Below, in pieces: positions 54,440 to 64,000 of a DNA stretch of 64,000 bases. This DNA is from Hygrocybe punicea (lineage: Eukaryota > Basidiomycota > Agaricomycetes > Agaricales > Hygrophoraceae), in the NCBI GenBank assembly GCA_963556145.1, contig OY744473.1, positions 4,526,001 to 4,590,000 of the forward strand, read 5' to 3'. The position numbers were made by a program, and so were the translations under genes. Position 1 is the first letter of the stretch; each line of letters opens with the position of its first letter. The notes under the pieces are model-generated. The model ran no database searches. It was not told where the DNA came from and was given only the letters and a program-made list of their open reading frames with translations.

Positions 54440-54676
54440 GGAATCACCCTGCCCTCGTCTCATTGCTGAGCCACCCCGACGGTCGGGTTCATTACCACCG
54501 CTGCTGCTGCCATTGCCGTTGTCGTGTCTGCTGCTGCGGCTGCGGTTCATGCTGCTGGTGCTGCTGGTGCTGCCATTGCCGTTGCCGCTGCTGCTGCTGC
54601 TGCTGCTGCTGCTGCCGTCATTGCTGCTGCTGCTGCTGTTGCTGCTGTTGCCGTTGCTGCTGTTGCTGCCGTCGTC

Positions 54677-54712
<36 letters not shown>

Positions 54713-55620
54713 ACCGTTGCTGTTGTCGTTGTCGTGTCTGCTGTTGCTGGTGCTGCAGTTCGTGCTGCTGCCGTTGCCGTTGCCGCCATTGCCATTGCCA
54801 TCGTGGCTGCTGCTGCTGTTCACACTGCTGGTGCTGCTGCCGTGGCTGGTGTGGCTGCTGTTGCCGTTCCCGGTCCCGGTCCCACTGCTGCTGCCGTTCC
54901 CACTCCTGGTCCTGGTCCTGGTCCTGCCACTGCCTCGCCGTCTTTGTTGCTGTCCTCATTGTTGTCATTGCCGTCCACGCTGTCGTCATTGCCGTCCACA
55001 CTGTCGTCGTTCCTGTGCCTGCTGTCATCGTTGCCATCCCCGTGGTCGTCGTTCCGGTCCCCGCTGTCGTTGTTGCCGTCCCCGTGGTTGTCGTTCCGGT
55101 ACCCGTGGTTGTCATTCCGGTCCCCTGCTGCTGCTGCTCTTGCCATTTCCGTTGCCGTTGCAGGCTTCGTCTCGGCGCAGTAACGACTGCAAGGCATTAG
55201 TAGTACATAAAATAAGCAAAAAATCACTGATGACTTACCGTTGTCATCCTTTTCTTCCTCACCGTCGTCCGCGTCTGGGTCTTCGTCATCTGGGTCTTCG
55301 TCATCGTCGACCGCATCCGCATCTGCGTCAACCCCGTCTTTGTCTCCGCCAACCCGGTCTCCATCGTCCGCGCCATCCCCATACTGTTGTGGATCCCGTC
55401 TCCCATCGTCGTCCTCGTTCTCGTCGTTCCAGTCCCTGTGTCCGTCATTGCCATCCCCGTTCTCGTCGCTCCGGTCTGTCATTCCAGTCCCCATTCCGTT
55501 CTCATCGTTGCTGTCCCCCCTCTCTTTGTTCCCGTCCTCGTTGTCGCCATTCTGGGAACCATGGTTGTTGCCCTCTTATGGGCCTCGTGTCGTTGGCTGT
55601 CGATGTTGATGTGGTAATGT
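54440..55620 (-). other. Coding-like, trinucleotide-rich modules (left arm of B)
   Basis: Inverted counterpart of 56820-58300. Read on the minus strand it has an acidic Asp/Glu-rich stretch (DADADAVDDDEDPDDEDPD, about 55330-55275), then EEEKDDNG and a GTAAGTCATCAGTG donor at 55235. An intron ends in TGCAG near 55190, and Asn/Asp or Gln/Ser-rich repeats follow, depending on frame. Long (CTG)n tracts are at 54585-54720. No domain. Confidence 0.5.
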
Positions 55621-55779
55621 TGGTGGTCGTCTGACGTGACATTGCCGGAAAAGACCTAAAAAGTACGTGGAATTAGTTAATAAAATTAAATCAAACAAAC
55701 TTAAAATGAAACCTAGCCTGGTGCTCTTCCACACCCTTGTGTCTGTGATCGTGGTTGCAAAGAAAGAGTGACGTGGCTT

Positions 55780-56193
55780 GAACTCGTGCGAGAATTTCAA
55801 CCGGCGTTTGCCGATTTCCTAAACGGGGCCGAATTGCCATATTGGTACAGGTGGCTGGATTTTCTTATTGCTATTACATGCTGTATAACACCTCAACGGC
55901 CAGGGCAAGACCCTGAAGGGATGTAGGTATCCCATACCCACAAGTATGGTAAATTTTGTATTTTATTTGAGCCTACAGAGAGAGCTATTCACAATGTATT
56001 TGAGCCCTCTGCCAAAATTGGACCCTTAAACACCGAACTTTGCGAGTATACATCTAGAAAATCTAAAATTAATTCTAGCAGTACTAGGTGAAGTGTGCTT
56101 CATTGTTACAATAAGTGCCTGGCAGTTAGTAGTCCAGGAAATGTGTTGTAGGACAAATGTGTGTGGAACTTCACATTAATAAATTATTGGCTG
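55780..56193 (+). repeat. Central module of element B, left copy
   Basis: Pairs with 56394-56710 with only a few differences, several of CpG/TpG type (for example GCCGATTT against GCCAATTT). It is similar to 1285-1690 in element A. The last 103 bp (56091-56193) have no partner to the right because of the N gap. Confidence 0.9.
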
Positions 56194-56393
56194 NNNNNNN
56201 NNNNNNNNNNNNNNNNNNNNNNNNNNNNNNNNNNNNNNNNNNNNNNNNNNNNNNNNNNNNNNNNNNNNNNNNNNNNNNNNNNNNNNNNNNNNNNNNNNNN
56301 NNNNNNNNNNNNNNNNNNNNNNNNNNNNNNNNNNNNNNNNNNNNNNNNNNNNNNNNNNNNNNNNNNNNNNNNNNNNNNNNNNNNNNNNNNNNN
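56194..56393. other. Assembly gap of 200 N at the centre of element B
   Basis: Exactly 200 N between the two copies of the central module. At least the complement of 56091-56193 should be missing here. Unlike the gap at 10307 the flanks do not overlap. Confidence 0.9.
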
Positions 56394-56710
56394 CACCTAG
56401 TACTGCTAGAATTAATTTTAGATTTTCTAGATGTATACTCGCAAAGTTCGGTGTTTAAGGGTCCAATTTTGGCAGAGGGCTCAAATACATTGTGAATAGC
56501 TCTCTCTGTAGGCTCAAATAAAATACAAAATTTACCATACTTGTGGGTATGGGATACCTACATCCCTTCAGGGTCTTGCCCTGGCCGTTGAGGTGTTATA
56601 CAGCATGTAATAGCAATAAGAAAATCCAGCCACCTGTACCAATATGGCAATTCGGCCCCGTTTAGGAAATTGGCAAACGCCGGTTGAAATTCTCACGCGA
56701 GTTCAAGCCA
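56394..56710 (-). repeat. Central module of element B, right copy
   Basis: Inverted copy of 55793-56090 plus flanking sequence. It starts with CACCTAGTACTGC, the exact complement of 56078-56090. Confidence 0.9.
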
Positions 56711-56819
56711 CGTCACTCTTCATCTCGACTTTGATGAGCACGTAGCTTCAGTTTTCATTTTATGTTTCTTTTGTTTACTCTACTAACTCATTCCACATAG
56801 TTTTTAGGTCTTTTCTGCC

Positions 56820-58300
56820 AACGTCGCGTCAGACGACCATGACAACTGTCACACCAACAGCAATGCCAGGACAGAAGCCAACAACGCGACGCCCATAACA
56901 GAAGGACACGGACGATGACCGTGAACGCGATGGGTCCGGGAAAGGCTATGTGGCGGGGTCGAACGAGGCCCAGAACGACGACGGGGGCGGCAAACTACGC
57001 AGGGGACCGGAATGACGAGAACGGAGACCGGAGCAACGAGAACAGGGTCCGGAACGTCGACAACGGGGACCGGAAACACGGCAACGGGGATGGCAATGAC
57101 AGCGGAGACCGGAACGATGAGAACAGGGATGGCAATGACGGACACGGGAACGGAACGACGAGAACGAGGACGACGATGAGAGACGGGAACCACATTGGTA
57201 TGGGGACAGCGTGGACGATGGAGCCCGGGTCGGTGGAGACACAGATGGGGACGACCCAGATGCGGACGTGGTCGACGACGACGAAGACCCAGACGCGGAC
57301 GACGACGACGAAGAAATGGATGACAACGGTAAGTCGTCTGTATTTTTTTCTTATTTTATGTACTAGTCAAATTATGCTTTTCAGTTGTTACTGCGCCGGC
57401 AGCAGCAACAGGACTGGCAGCACAGCGGCAACAGCACCCACGGCAGTGGCAGCAGCAATGGCAGCAACGGCAATGGCAGCCGAAGCAGCAGTGGGACCGG
57501 GACCGTGAACAGGAGCAGCAGTGTAACCGGGTCCGGGAACGGCAGCAGCAGCAGGACCAGGACCAGGACCAGGACCAGGAATGGCAGCGGCAGCGGGACC
57601 ATGACCGTGAACGGCAGCAGCAACGTAACCGGGTCCGGGAAGACAGCAGCAGCAGGACCCGGACCGGGAATGGCAGCAGCAGTGGGACCAGGACCAGGAA
57701 CGGCAACAGCAGCCGCACCGGCCACGGCAGCAGCAGCCGCAACGGCAACGGCAACAGCAGCAGCCGCAATGGCAGCAGGGACGGCAACGGCAGCAGCAAT
57801 GGCAACGGCAGCAGCAATGGCAATGGCAGCAGCAACGGCAAGGGCAGCAGCAGCAGCGACGGGCAGCAGCAGACACGGACGACGGCGACGAAGAAAAGGA
57901 TGACATGTATGGTAAGTCATCAGTGTTTTTTTGCTTATTTTATGTACTACTACTACCTTGCAGTTGTTACTGCGCCAAGACAAAGCCTGCAGCCGCAACG
58001 GCAACGGCAACGGCAGCAGCAGCCCAAACAGCAGCAGCAGCAGCGGCAGCGATGGCAACGGCAGCAGCAGTGGGAACGGCTGGAGCGGCAGCAGCAGCCG
58101 CAACAGCAACAGCAACATCAGCAGCAGCAGCGATGGCAATGGCAGCAACAGCAGCAGCAGCGACGGCAACAGCAGCAGCAGCAGCAGCAGCAGTGATGGC
58201 AATGGCAGCAGCAGCACCAGCGGGAACGGCAGCAGCAGCGACGGCAATGGTGGTCATGAACCCAACCGTCAGGGTGGATCAGCGACGAGATGAGGGCAGG
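56820..58300 (+). other. Coding-like module with duplicated acidic exon-intron-repeat structure (right arm of B)
   Basis: Two copies of the same arrangement: a GACGACG-rich acidic exon end (57300-57330 and 57880-57910), a GTAAGTCRTC donor, a short intron with TTATTTTATGTACTA ending in CAG (57331-57383 and 57911-57962), and an acceptor exon starting TTGTTACTGCGCC, then CAG/CGGCAGC repeats. The splice signals match across both copies and the left arm. Translations are Asp/Glu-rich, then Gln/Ser/Gly-rich. It could be a repeat-encoded, spliced low-complexity protein or simply an expanded microsatellite. Confidence 0.5.
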
Positions 58301-59395
58301 GAATCACCCTGCCCTCGTCATATCATTATTATTATTTTTCTTTTGTATTATACATAGTGAGACAAGGGCAAGGTGATTCCCTGCCCTCGTCATATCATTA
58401 TTTTTTTTATTTTGTACCTATTATATATAGTGAGATGAGGTCAGGAATATGACTCGTGTGTCACATGATTATTGAGACGCGACATGTCACAAATGTGACA
58501 TAACGTTTGGACGGCCCAACGTGACATCACACTTTGTGACATGTGATCAACAAACACGTTAAGTCACATGAACAAATAAGTACAAGCCCATCAAACACGG
58601 TTGAGATTTTCTCCTTACCTCACAACCACCACTACCACTTTTGATGACACTGCAGGATCCTTGGTTATTGTACCAGGCAACAACCAGAGATTCTGGAGTG
58701 TCATAGTCTTAACTGGTAGGTGATTTCCTCAGGCTTTGTTGCTCACGTCTGTTCACTTCACAGGACTACTTGATTATTGTGGTATGTTCTTCTTTTTCAC
58801 CGTCAGGTATCTTCTTTGGTATGTTTGCATCCAGATGAGTGATTAATTTGTATTACCCCATTACTGACAGTATCTTTTGTTGAAGTTATCTGTTCAACTT
58901 GAATGAACATTGTGGCATCTCTGCGTGCCAACTGTTGGTGTCTGGTCCTCAGAAATGAGTGCTTGTCACTGTACAGGTCTTCAGGAATGAAAGGGCGGGT
59001 GAATCCCCCTGATTTCCTTGCTGGGCAACCTACTTGTAGTGGGCCTGGTGGCATCATTGAAAGTTGACCAGGTAAGTCTCATTATTACTTTTAAGCCTTC
59101 CTTTAGTGACATTGAGACCAGGTAATATTGTTAGTTTAGTTGATTTCAGTATCCATTTTTGGTTATTTGTTCGCAAAGTTTTTGTTAGTATTTTCTTTGT
59201 CAGTTAGTCTTGATCAAGAAGGAGAAGAGCTCCTCCTTTGAGATCAAGACTGAATGGCGTTGGTGTCTTGCTTATTATCCTTTCAGAGGCATTTGTGACA
59301 CAGTAGCAGTACTTGTTGTAATGTTAAGCTGTCAATGTCTTAGAAGGAATTTATTGCATTTTATCGGTGTAAACCCTAACCCTATGTCACAAGGT
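58300..59395. other. Inner right arm of element B, noncoding
   Basis: Includes two GAATCACCCTGCCCTCGTCATATCATTATTATT-type copies (58300-58450) and sequences paired with 53000-54440. No gene seen. Confidence 0.6.
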
Positions 59396-59399
59396 CAGC

Positions 59400-60560
59400 G
59401 GTATCATGGCTGGCCATTATATCTCTGGCACTGGTCAATCCATGACCCACAACTAGCCAAAGACCCATTAGGAACAGCCAACCAATGTGCCATGACCAGC
59501 CAATGTATTCTGAGTGTTGGCCAATGCATATCATGTTGACAGCTGATGTAATTAGAGCTGTGGCCATCCCAATGGAGCTGGAGCTTTGGCCAACCCAGGT
59601 GCTATGGCCATGTCATATAACCAAAGCTTTGGCCAACCCATGTTCAATGGCTACACCCAGTACAGTCAGCCAATCCATGTCTCATGGCCAGCCAATAAAC
59701 ACACAGAGGTCAGCCAATCCATGTTCCATGGCCAGCCGAAATACCCAGACCATCGGCCAATCCATAGCCTAAATACCCAGACCTGTTGGCCAATCCATCT
59801 CCCATGGCCAGCCAAAATACCCAGACCATTTGGCCTACCCATGTTCCATGGCCAAGTGAAATACCGAGACTGGTTGGCCAATCCATGTTCCATGGCAAGC
59901 CGAAATACCCAGACCCATCGGCCAACCAATGTTCCATGGCCAACCAAAATACCCAGACCAGTCAGCCAATCCACTTCCCATGGCCAGTGGAAATACCTAG
60001 CCCGGTCAGCCAATCCATGTTCCATGGCCAGCCGAAAGACCTAGCCCGGTTGGCCAATTGATGAAAATACCCAGGGCAGTCGGCCAATCCATGTTCCATG
60101 GCCAGCCAAGATACCCATCCCGGTCGGCCAATCCAAGTTCCATGGCCAGCCAAGATACCCAGCCTGGTCGGCCAATCCATGTTCCATGGCCAGCCAAAAG
60201 ACCTAGCCTGGTCGGCCAATCCACATTCCATGGCCAGCCGAAATACCCAGGGCAGTCGGCCAATCCATGTTCCATGGCCAGCCAAGATACCCAGCCCAGT
60301 CGGCCAATCCACATTCCATGGTTAGCCAAAACACCCAGACAAGTCGGCCAATCCATGTTCCATGGCCAGCCAAGATACCTAGCCCGGTCAGCCAATCCAT
60401 GTTCCATGACCAGCCAAGATACCCAGACCGGTCGGCCAATCCATCTCCCATGGCCAGCCAATATATCCTTCTGCTTTGGCCAACCCATGCTTCTCCGAAC
60501 ATGGAACCCTCGGCCAAGCCATCTGCCCTGGAGAAAGATATTGGTCGGCTGAGATAAGCC
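59400..60560 (-). repeat. 44-bp minisatellite (right arm of B, inverted)
   Basis: The same CCATGG-centred 44-bp unit in the opposite orientation (GGCCAATCCATGTTCCATGG). It has fewer units than the left arm and more sequence variants. The open frames on both strands are by-products. Confidence 0.95.
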
Positions 60561-60789
60561 AGCCCACTTGGAGTGGGAATTGTCCATCTCGGCTGACCCA
60601 TGTATCATGGGAAAGATACGCTGAAAGGGCTCAGTGATATTGAAGAAGTGCAGGATGGGCGTGGAGACTGACAACAAATTGGGATCTTGGTCAATTGTAT
60701 TGAAGAGTTGTGTGAACCTGGAAAGCCTGATGAAAAATCCACAGATAAAACCAACACCCAAAAAGTAACGTGCAACAATGCATTAAAGG

Positions 60790-61280
60790 TAAATACTCCA
60801 ATGTTTGAATGGAAATTACACTCATCTCTTGAATAGACAGATGTTTGAAAGGGTTTTCTGAAGGCCATGGGATTGAAGTCGTCAACAAATCTCCCATGTC
60901 CCTTGGTTCGGGATGGTCTATTCTGGGCCAAAGACTCTGAGACTGGAGGATTACTGTTGTGTCCTAACTGGCTGTTGAGTTTTGCAGATAACAAAGTATG
61001 GCATGACAAGATGGTTAGTTTTGTGAGGCAAAACCCACCAGAATGTTGGCACCTCACAATGAAGGAGATGGTACAAGATTTGACAGATGCAGAAGTATCG
61101 GATTGCCTTGCCACTGTCTTCAAAGGATATCAAGTAACATACAAGGCGATGATGAAAGATCGCGAAAAGATCACACCCAAATCTGAGGAGGGAGCAGTAA
61201 TCCAAACTGGGAAGAAAACAAGGAAGGATAACCCACATGCTCGGCATCATCAACGAAAAATCAAGGTGGAATTTATTTGA
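60790..61280 (+). CDS. Unknown protein segment flanking element B (possible 3' part of a split gene)
   Basis: Open at 60867-61280 with coding-like composition: KDSETGGLLLCPNWLLSFAD, NPPECWHLTMKEMVQDLTDA, FKGYQVTYKAMMKDREK and a basic end KKTRKDNPHARHHQRKIK. Upstream sequence to 60790 may be an earlier exon. I do not recognise the domain. It begins about 160 bp outside element B, on the same strand as the segment ending at 51030. Confidence 0.45.
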
Positions 61281-61374
61281 TTTTCTTGTTATAATTTTCA
61301 CCTAAATCTGTTGTATTCAGAAAGCCCAAGAATGAGCTGACGTCCAACCTTGACCCACCAAGACTGGGACTTTC

Positions 61375-61617
61375 TGTTGGGAGTAGTGGCCAAATAGTCA
61401 CGGAAAGGATTAGTAATCCATATCACGTGACCCCGGAACTCAAACACGCCTGTCCGATGATTAATGCTGAAGCGCAGCATGTATTCTACTCACCACAAGA
61501 AACTTCCAGTAGATTTAGTTAGTAGTATAAAAAGCCCTCTGAGAGAGAGGCAAATAATAATTCCTTCCACATAAAATAACTTAGTGGTCAACAACCACTG
61601 CAACTATATATATTCCA
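61375..61617 (+). mobile_element. 5' LTR of a copia retrotransposon, 243 bp
   Basis: Begins TGTTGGGAGTAGTGG, a typical copia LTR start, and ends TTCCA. A TATAAAAAG box is at about 61528. The primer-binding site follows 3 bp later. The 3' LTR lies beyond the window, so the boundaries rest on end motifs and the primer site. Confidence 0.7.
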
Positions 61618-61620
61618 ATA

Positions 61621-61633
61621 GGTTATGAGCCCT
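61621..61633 (+). promoter_or_regulatory. Half-tRNA primer-binding site (initiator tRNA-Met anticodon arm)
   Basis: GGTTATGAGCCCT is complementary to the anticodon stem-loop of initiator tRNA-Met (GGGCTCATAACC) rather than to a tRNA 3' end. Copia-type elements are known to prime from a half-tRNA cleaved in the anticodon loop. Confidence 0.7.
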
Positions 61634-61658
61634 GAACAGCTTTAACAGAAACACGATC

Positions 61659-64000
61659 ATGCACCTCCAAACATCGCATTATCACCTCGTACACCAGCTG
61701 ACTATGACGGACAAAGTCACGCACACATCAGGATCCTACTGGATTGAGTTATTGAAGGGAAACAATTTGATGCTATGGAAGAGACGGATGTTAGCCGTAC
61801 TATGGGATCTCGGGTTAGAGACGTACATCGATGCAGAGTCAAAAGCCCCTGTCCCGGTGGACACTTCCCATCAAACATCAGTGGAATCCGAGGCGATGAA
61901 GAAATGGCGCAACGGAGACGCCAAGATGAGGACATGGATCAAGCTCGCAATTGGCGATGTGGAAATGATGCATATAATTGGTGCACACATGGCAAGTGAG
62001 ATGTGGAAGCATCTAACCTTGGTAAAGGAATCCAAGGGGAAGCTCAGAATACTAGTGACGTGATGAGCACTGTACCGGTCGATTGCCGAAGAAGCATTCG
62101 ACCTAATCAAGCACATATCGAAACTCTGGAAACTGCAGGAGGAGCTCCACTTGATGGGAAGCCTTGTTTCCAATGAAGATTTTGCAATGATACTTGTATC
62201 CTCTTTACCAGAAAGCTGGGACTTGTATACATCAGTGTACTTAGGCTCGAAGAAGGATGAAATGTCACTGACATCACATGAATTAGTTGCAATCCTATTA
62301 GAAGAAGACCACAGGCACCATGAGCACAGCGGAGATCCTAACAATGTTGCTATACACAGGAGGTTCACCAGAAAGCACGACAGAAAGGGTAACGGAAAGC
62401 AGAAAGCAGCCAATTCCAAGATGGAATGCTTCAACTTCCACAAGAAGGGACATATGGCAAAGGACCACTGGTCTAAAGGTGGCAGAAAGGAAGGGCAAGG
62501 GCCAAAAGGGAAAGGAAAGGGTGCCAGAAAGGGTGGAAACCAATGGAACCAATTGAATCAAGCTGCGGACAATGTCAATAATATGTTACAGGATGTAGCA
62601 TACGCAGTGAATACAGATAATGATTCAGACTATGATTGGTTATTGGATTCCGGAATGACATATCACATCAGCAATTCCCGAAACACATTTATCACGTACA
62701 AAACTCTGGATGAAGCTACCGTTAAAGGACTAGGAGAGGTAGCTGCTTGAGCTCTTGGTCGCAGAACTGTCATCTTACACTTCACAGTAGATGCAAAGGA
62801 TGTACAGCATCAGCTATGAGACGTACTACATGTACCGGAGTCACAGAACTCACTACTATCACTGAGCCAGTTCAATGAAAGTGGTGGATGGGTTAACTTC
62901 CGCAATGGAATATGCAGCCTCTATACGAAGGAGAATAAACTTGTTGGAATAGGCCGGAAAGATGGACAACTATACTGTTTGAACGCCCGAGCACAATCCC
63001 GCATGCCGGAAAAGGCAAACGAAGCCACATTGAAGAAAATGTCTTGGCACCACCTGTATGGACACATCGGAATGAGCGGACTCAAGACCCTGCAGAGAAA
63101 GGGGTTAGTCATGGGTCTAGAAATTGATGAAGGGAGTGTCCCTTCCCAAACCTGTGAGGCTTGCATTCAGGTGAAGCAAGCCATCCAGCCATTTCCGAAA
63201 GAGGCCGATGGATGATCAAAAGTCGCTGGAGAGTGGACTTTGAGCAACATTTGGGGCCCAGCATGCATAGAGTCTATCAGAGGATCGAGATACTATATCT
63301 CATTCATGGATGATGCGGTATGCACCATAACCACTTTATTCATGAAGCAGAAGAGCCAGGCAATGGAATGCATCAAGGCTTACATTAACACAATTGAGAA
63401 GAAGTTCAATCGAAACCCTAAATATTTGCAGTTCAATAATGGAAAGGAACTCATCAACAAGGAAGTTGAGAGATGGGCAGTGGAGAAGGGAATTGTCATC
63501 GAAACAACAGCCCCTTACTCACCCTCGCAACACGGAATGGCAGAAAGGTTTAATCACACGTTACTGGAGTTAGCCCATGCGATGTTGATCGCTAAAAACC
63601 TGCTCACATTCCTTTGGCTGGAAGCCATTGCACATGCAGCCTACATTCGAAACTGATCCCCCACCAAGGCTCTAGATGGAATGACTCCGCATGAAGCCTG
63701 GACTGGCAAGAAGCCAGACATATCACATTTCTGGGAGTTTGGATGCGATGTTTGGGTCTTATATCAAGGCGGAAAACAATCGAAGCTGGCACCACGATCA
63801 GCTAAGATGAAGTTTGTAGGATTTGTGGAGTCGCAGAAGGCTATCTGATACTACGATACCGTGACGTGGACTGTTAAAATGTCACAGAATGTTGGATTTC
63901 ACAAGGATGGGGCATTGCAGGAAGTCCGGATTGTATCCGACTTACCGGGTTTGCAATTCGAGGGGGAGCAGAGTGAATCCGATGACTCACAAACTCCGGA
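61659..64000 (+). pseudogene. Copia gag-pol polyprotein, one frame with seven TGA codons, runs off the window
   Basis: Gag: GSYWIELLKGNNLMLWKRRM (about 61731) and the LIKHISKLWKLQEE-like helix (62100, partly in shifted residues). The zinc knuckle is damaged (CFNFHKKGHMAKDHW: two of four ligands changed). The protease reads LLDSGMTYHIS (62637). The integrase HHCC domain is WHHLYGHIGM ... TCEACIQVK (63045-63180), and the core is SNIWGP (63240), LQFNNGKE (63430) and SQHGMAERFNHTLLE (63530). The first two catalytic Asp positions are Asn, while the Glu is kept. The whole polyprotein stays in a single frame; the only stops are TGA at 62061, 62064, 62748, 62817, 63213, 63654 and 63846. RT lies beyond the window. 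Confidence 0.9.

Larger units (their letters stand above)
51030..60630. mobile_element. Giant foldback element B, about 9.6 kb
   Basis: The two halves are inverted copies. Outer edge: GCCGAGATGGACAATTCCCAC at 51051 against its complement ending at 60593. Centre: GCAGTACTAGGTG at 56078-56090 against 56394-56406. Order from each edge inward: 44-bp minisatellite; decayed unit copies; unique segment with GATCAAGACTGA (53190 and 59220); the CACATGTGTCACG/GTGACATGTGATCA region (54200 and 58470); CTG- or CAG-rich coding-like modules; and the central module shared with element A. Left and right halves differ by a net 840 bp. No transposase was found. Confidence 0.9.

Noticed and set aside
54463..55634. 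Leu-, Cys- and Ala-rich ORFs of up to 373 codons as membrane or metallothionein-like proteins
   Set aside because: They are alternative-phase readings of (CTG)n/(GCTGCC)n tracts; composition follows the microsatellite.
62061..63848. TGA recoding (alternative code or selenocysteine) to explain the TGA-only ORFs
   Set aside because: The host MYND gene ends at TGA in normal context, the affected sites match Arg (CGA) positions in the families, and no other sign of recoding exists; CpG decay is simpler.

Overview
The window is a transposon-dominated stretch of a filamentous basidiomycete genome, most likely an Agaricomycete. The evidence is short GT-AG introns (about 45-80 bp), fungal Lunapark, FSH1-type hydrolase and Ram1 orthologues, and a mobile-element set typical of that class: KDZ transposons with TET/JBP-like dioxygenases, tyrosine-recombinase (DIRS-like) retroelements, Helitron DUF6570 fragments, hAT-like non-autonomous elements and copia. 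I cannot name the genus from sequence alone.

Layout. 1-3.2 kb: a foldback element (family A) with gap-free 510-bp inverted arms and CCATGG-rich repeats. 3.2-7.65 kb: a DIRS-like retrotransposon with gag, RT-RNase H and tyrosine recombinase, broken almost only by TGA codons. 8.4-14.65 kb: a palindromic element (family C) whose core, about 8.69-12.24 kb, is one giant hairpin containing an artefactual 200-N gap. 14.7-19.8 kb: a KDZ transposon pair, a TET/JBP-like 2OG-Fe(II) dioxygenase followed by a degenerate KDZ transposase. 19.9-22.1 kb: an AT-rich Helitron N-terminal fragment on the minus strand. 22.5-23.3 kb: a 159-bp satellite. 24.2-25.8 kb: a DIRS gag fragment (minus). 26.5-27.3 kb: a TA-flanked foldback MITE. 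27.7-38.4 kb: nested hAT-like elements, two solo LTRs, an LTR-flanked gag-only element and a second DIRS-like RT/recombinase.

39.6-47.5 kb is the only host-gene island: a PD-(D/E)XK-like unknown protein, Lunapark (+), a MYND zinc-finger protein (-), an FSH1-family serine hydrolase (+) and the farnesyltransferase beta subunit (-), with a MITE between the last two. Lunapark and MYND converge about 80 bp apart. MYND and FSH1 diverge from a 259-bp shared upstream region.

47.5-51 kb holds MITEs and an unrecognised coding segment. 51.03-60.63 kb is a second giant foldback element (family B) with 44-bp minisatellites, CAG/CTG-rich coding-like exons and a central 200-N gap. It may split one gene (49.8-51.0 and 60.8-61.3 kb). 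61.4 kb to the end is the 5' part of a copia retrotransposon with its LTR and a half-tRNA primer site, again decayed only through TGA codons.

Two themes join the parts. First, palindromes of every scale (0.3 to 9.6 kb) recur, and both assembly gaps lie at palindrome centres. Second, retroelement decay is dominated by CpG transitions (CGA to TGA, CG to CA), which fits cytosine methylation in a genome that also carries a transposon-borne TET/JBP-like enzyme.
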